Of a DNA stretch of 6,425 bases, positions 5,930 through 6,425 are shown piece by piece. Numbering within the stretch: the first letter of the stretch is position 1; every line of letters starts with the position of its first letter. The DNA is from Candidatus Rokuibacteriota bacterium (GTDB lineage Bacteria > Methylomirabilota > Methylomirabilia > Rokubacteriales > CSP1-6). A model generated the notes under the pieces. That model was given only the letters and a program-made list of their open reading frames with translations, searched no databases and had not been told where the DNA came from. Position numbers and translations under genes: made by a program. The DNA is taken from positions 16,255 through 22,679 of the forward strand of contig QHRS01000083.1 of NCBI GenBank assembly GCA_003221435.1, written 5' to 3'.

Positions 5930-6343
5930 CTACTTCTTGAGCGACCGGATGTAGCTGACCAGCTCCCAGCGTTCCTTTTCCGGGAGCGATTTCCACGGCG
6001 GCATCGCGCCGCGGCCGTTGGAGAGCTTCCAGAAGATCTCGCCGTCCGTCTGCTTCTGGACCTTCTCCGAGGTCCAGTCCGCCGGCTTCGTCGGCAGCAC
6101 GGCGGCGGCCGGCCCATCGCCCTTCCCCGTTACGCCGTGGCAGGGAACGCAGTTGGTCTCGACGATGTTCTTGGCGTCGGCCTTCGCTTTCGCATCGAAC
6201 TTCGTGATCGGGTTCTTGAGGCTGTGTGCTTCGGGAGGCGCCTTCCACTCGCCCTGCGCCCAGGCGACGGCGCCGAAGGCCAAGCCAGCTGCGAGCGCCA
6301 CTGCTGCGGTGGCCATCCTCAGGACTCCCCGGTGCAGGCTCAT
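5930..6343 (-). CDS. Secreted mono-haem class I cytochrome c
   Basis: This 137-residue electron carrier has an N-terminal signal peptide (short basic n-region with R5/R9, hydrophobic core ~11-27, AWA-Q cleavage site after residue 29). The mature part has one haem-binding motif, CVPCH (65-69), followed by GVTGKGDGPAA, a usual sequence in class I cytochromes. The distal axial methionine is probably M114 in RGAMPPWK, and the C-terminal helix reads ELVSYIRSLKK. An APPEAHSLKNPI segment before the haem site is typical of small cytochromes in high-GC environmental bacteria. It would be matured in the periplasm by covalent haem attachment and carry electrons there; the redox partner is unknown. The ATG at 6343 is chosen over the upstream ATG at 6406 because it has an AGGAGG site at 5-nt spacing and begins a proper signal peptide. 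It is transcribed separately from the kinase. Confidence 0.93.
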   Translation of the reverse strand: MSLHRGVLRMATAAVALAAGLAFGAVAWAQGEWKAPPEAHSLKNPITKFDAKAKADAKNIVETNCVPCHGVTGKGDGPAAAVLPTKPADWTSEKVQKQTDGEIFWKLSNGRGAMPPWKSLPEKERWELVSYIRSLKK

Positions 6344-6348
6344 CGAAG

Positions 6349-6354
6349 CCTCCT
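6349..6354 (-). promoter_or_regulatory. Shine-Dalgarno site of the cytochrome c gene
   Basis: A full AGGAGG on the - strand lies 5 nt upstream of the ATG at 6343. It settles the start, because the upstream in-frame ATG at 6406 would add 21 residues ahead of the signal peptide. It is the only strong ribosome binding site seen in the window. Confidence 0.9.
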
Positions 6355-6362
6355 CTTCTCCG

Positions 6363-6383
6363 ATCATCGTGATGATAGTCACA
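6363..6383 (-). promoter_or_regulatory. Palindromic, CRP-like operator candidate
   Basis: On the - strand, TGTGA-N6-TCACG (6383-6368) matches the CRP/FNR-superfamily consensus TGTGA-N6-TCACA at 9 of 10 fixed positions. An overlapping perfect 6-2-6 palindrome (ATCATC-GT-GATGAT on the + strand, 6363-6376) shares its bases. The site ends 24 nt before the cytochrome ATG, close to where transcription would start. That position suggests control of the cytochrome gene, perhaps as a repressor or overlapping a promoter. No convincing -35/-10 pair was found nearby. Confidence 0.35.
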
Positions 6384-6425
6384 ATTTCGGTCGCCGTATT
6401 TAACACCGCAGGGCACGCGCCGGTC

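Noticed and set aside
6344..6406. Upstream ATG extension of the cytochrome c gene.
   Set aside because: It places 21 non-signal residues before a good signal peptide and overlaps the AGGAGG site and the palindromic operator; the ATG at 6343 is correctly spaced.

Overview
The window is a high-GC bacterial segment with GC-rich third codon positions and TTG/GTG starts. Gene content and codon style resemble uncultured soil or subsurface lineages such as Candidatus Rokubacteria/Methylomirabilota. That placement is an impression from style, not from a marker gene.

Layout, left to right. A + strand gene that began before the window ends at 583; its C-terminal 193 residues look like a beta-rich, secretin-related protein. 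Everything else is on the - strand and is best read from right to left. It comprises: a small secreted mono-haem cytochrome c (5930-6343) with a strong ribosome binding site and a CRP-like palindrome upstream; a GC hairpin that probably ends its transcript; a near-consensus sigma-70 promoter (5822-5850) driving a soluble GAF-GAF-HisKA-HATPase-REC hybrid histidine kinase (3611 to about 5698); a 40-codon remnant that joins the first and last residues of a Ppx/GppA phosphatase (3479-3601); a second near-consensus promoter (3430-3458); a 64-residue membrane-anchored zinc-ribbon protein (3227-3421); a cluster of GC hairpins (3108-3176); a membrane-anchored YfgM-like TPR protein (2451-3086); and a 579-residue TMTC-like multi-spanning membrane protein with C-terminal TPRs (600-2339), which converges on the secretin-like gene.

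How the genes work together. No single pathway ties the genes together. The kinase and the phosphatase remnant share an orientation and a 9-nt gap, so they were probably once co-transcribed. The cytochrome is a separate unit. The three leftmost - strand genes all encode envelope proteins, but sequence elements separate them. I see no CRISPR array, insertion sequence, complete RNA gene or defence system. The observations most worth following are the internally deleted Ppx/GppA gene, the promoter lying inside the longest kinase reading frame (which moves its start), and the apparent leaderless arrangement at both strong promoters.
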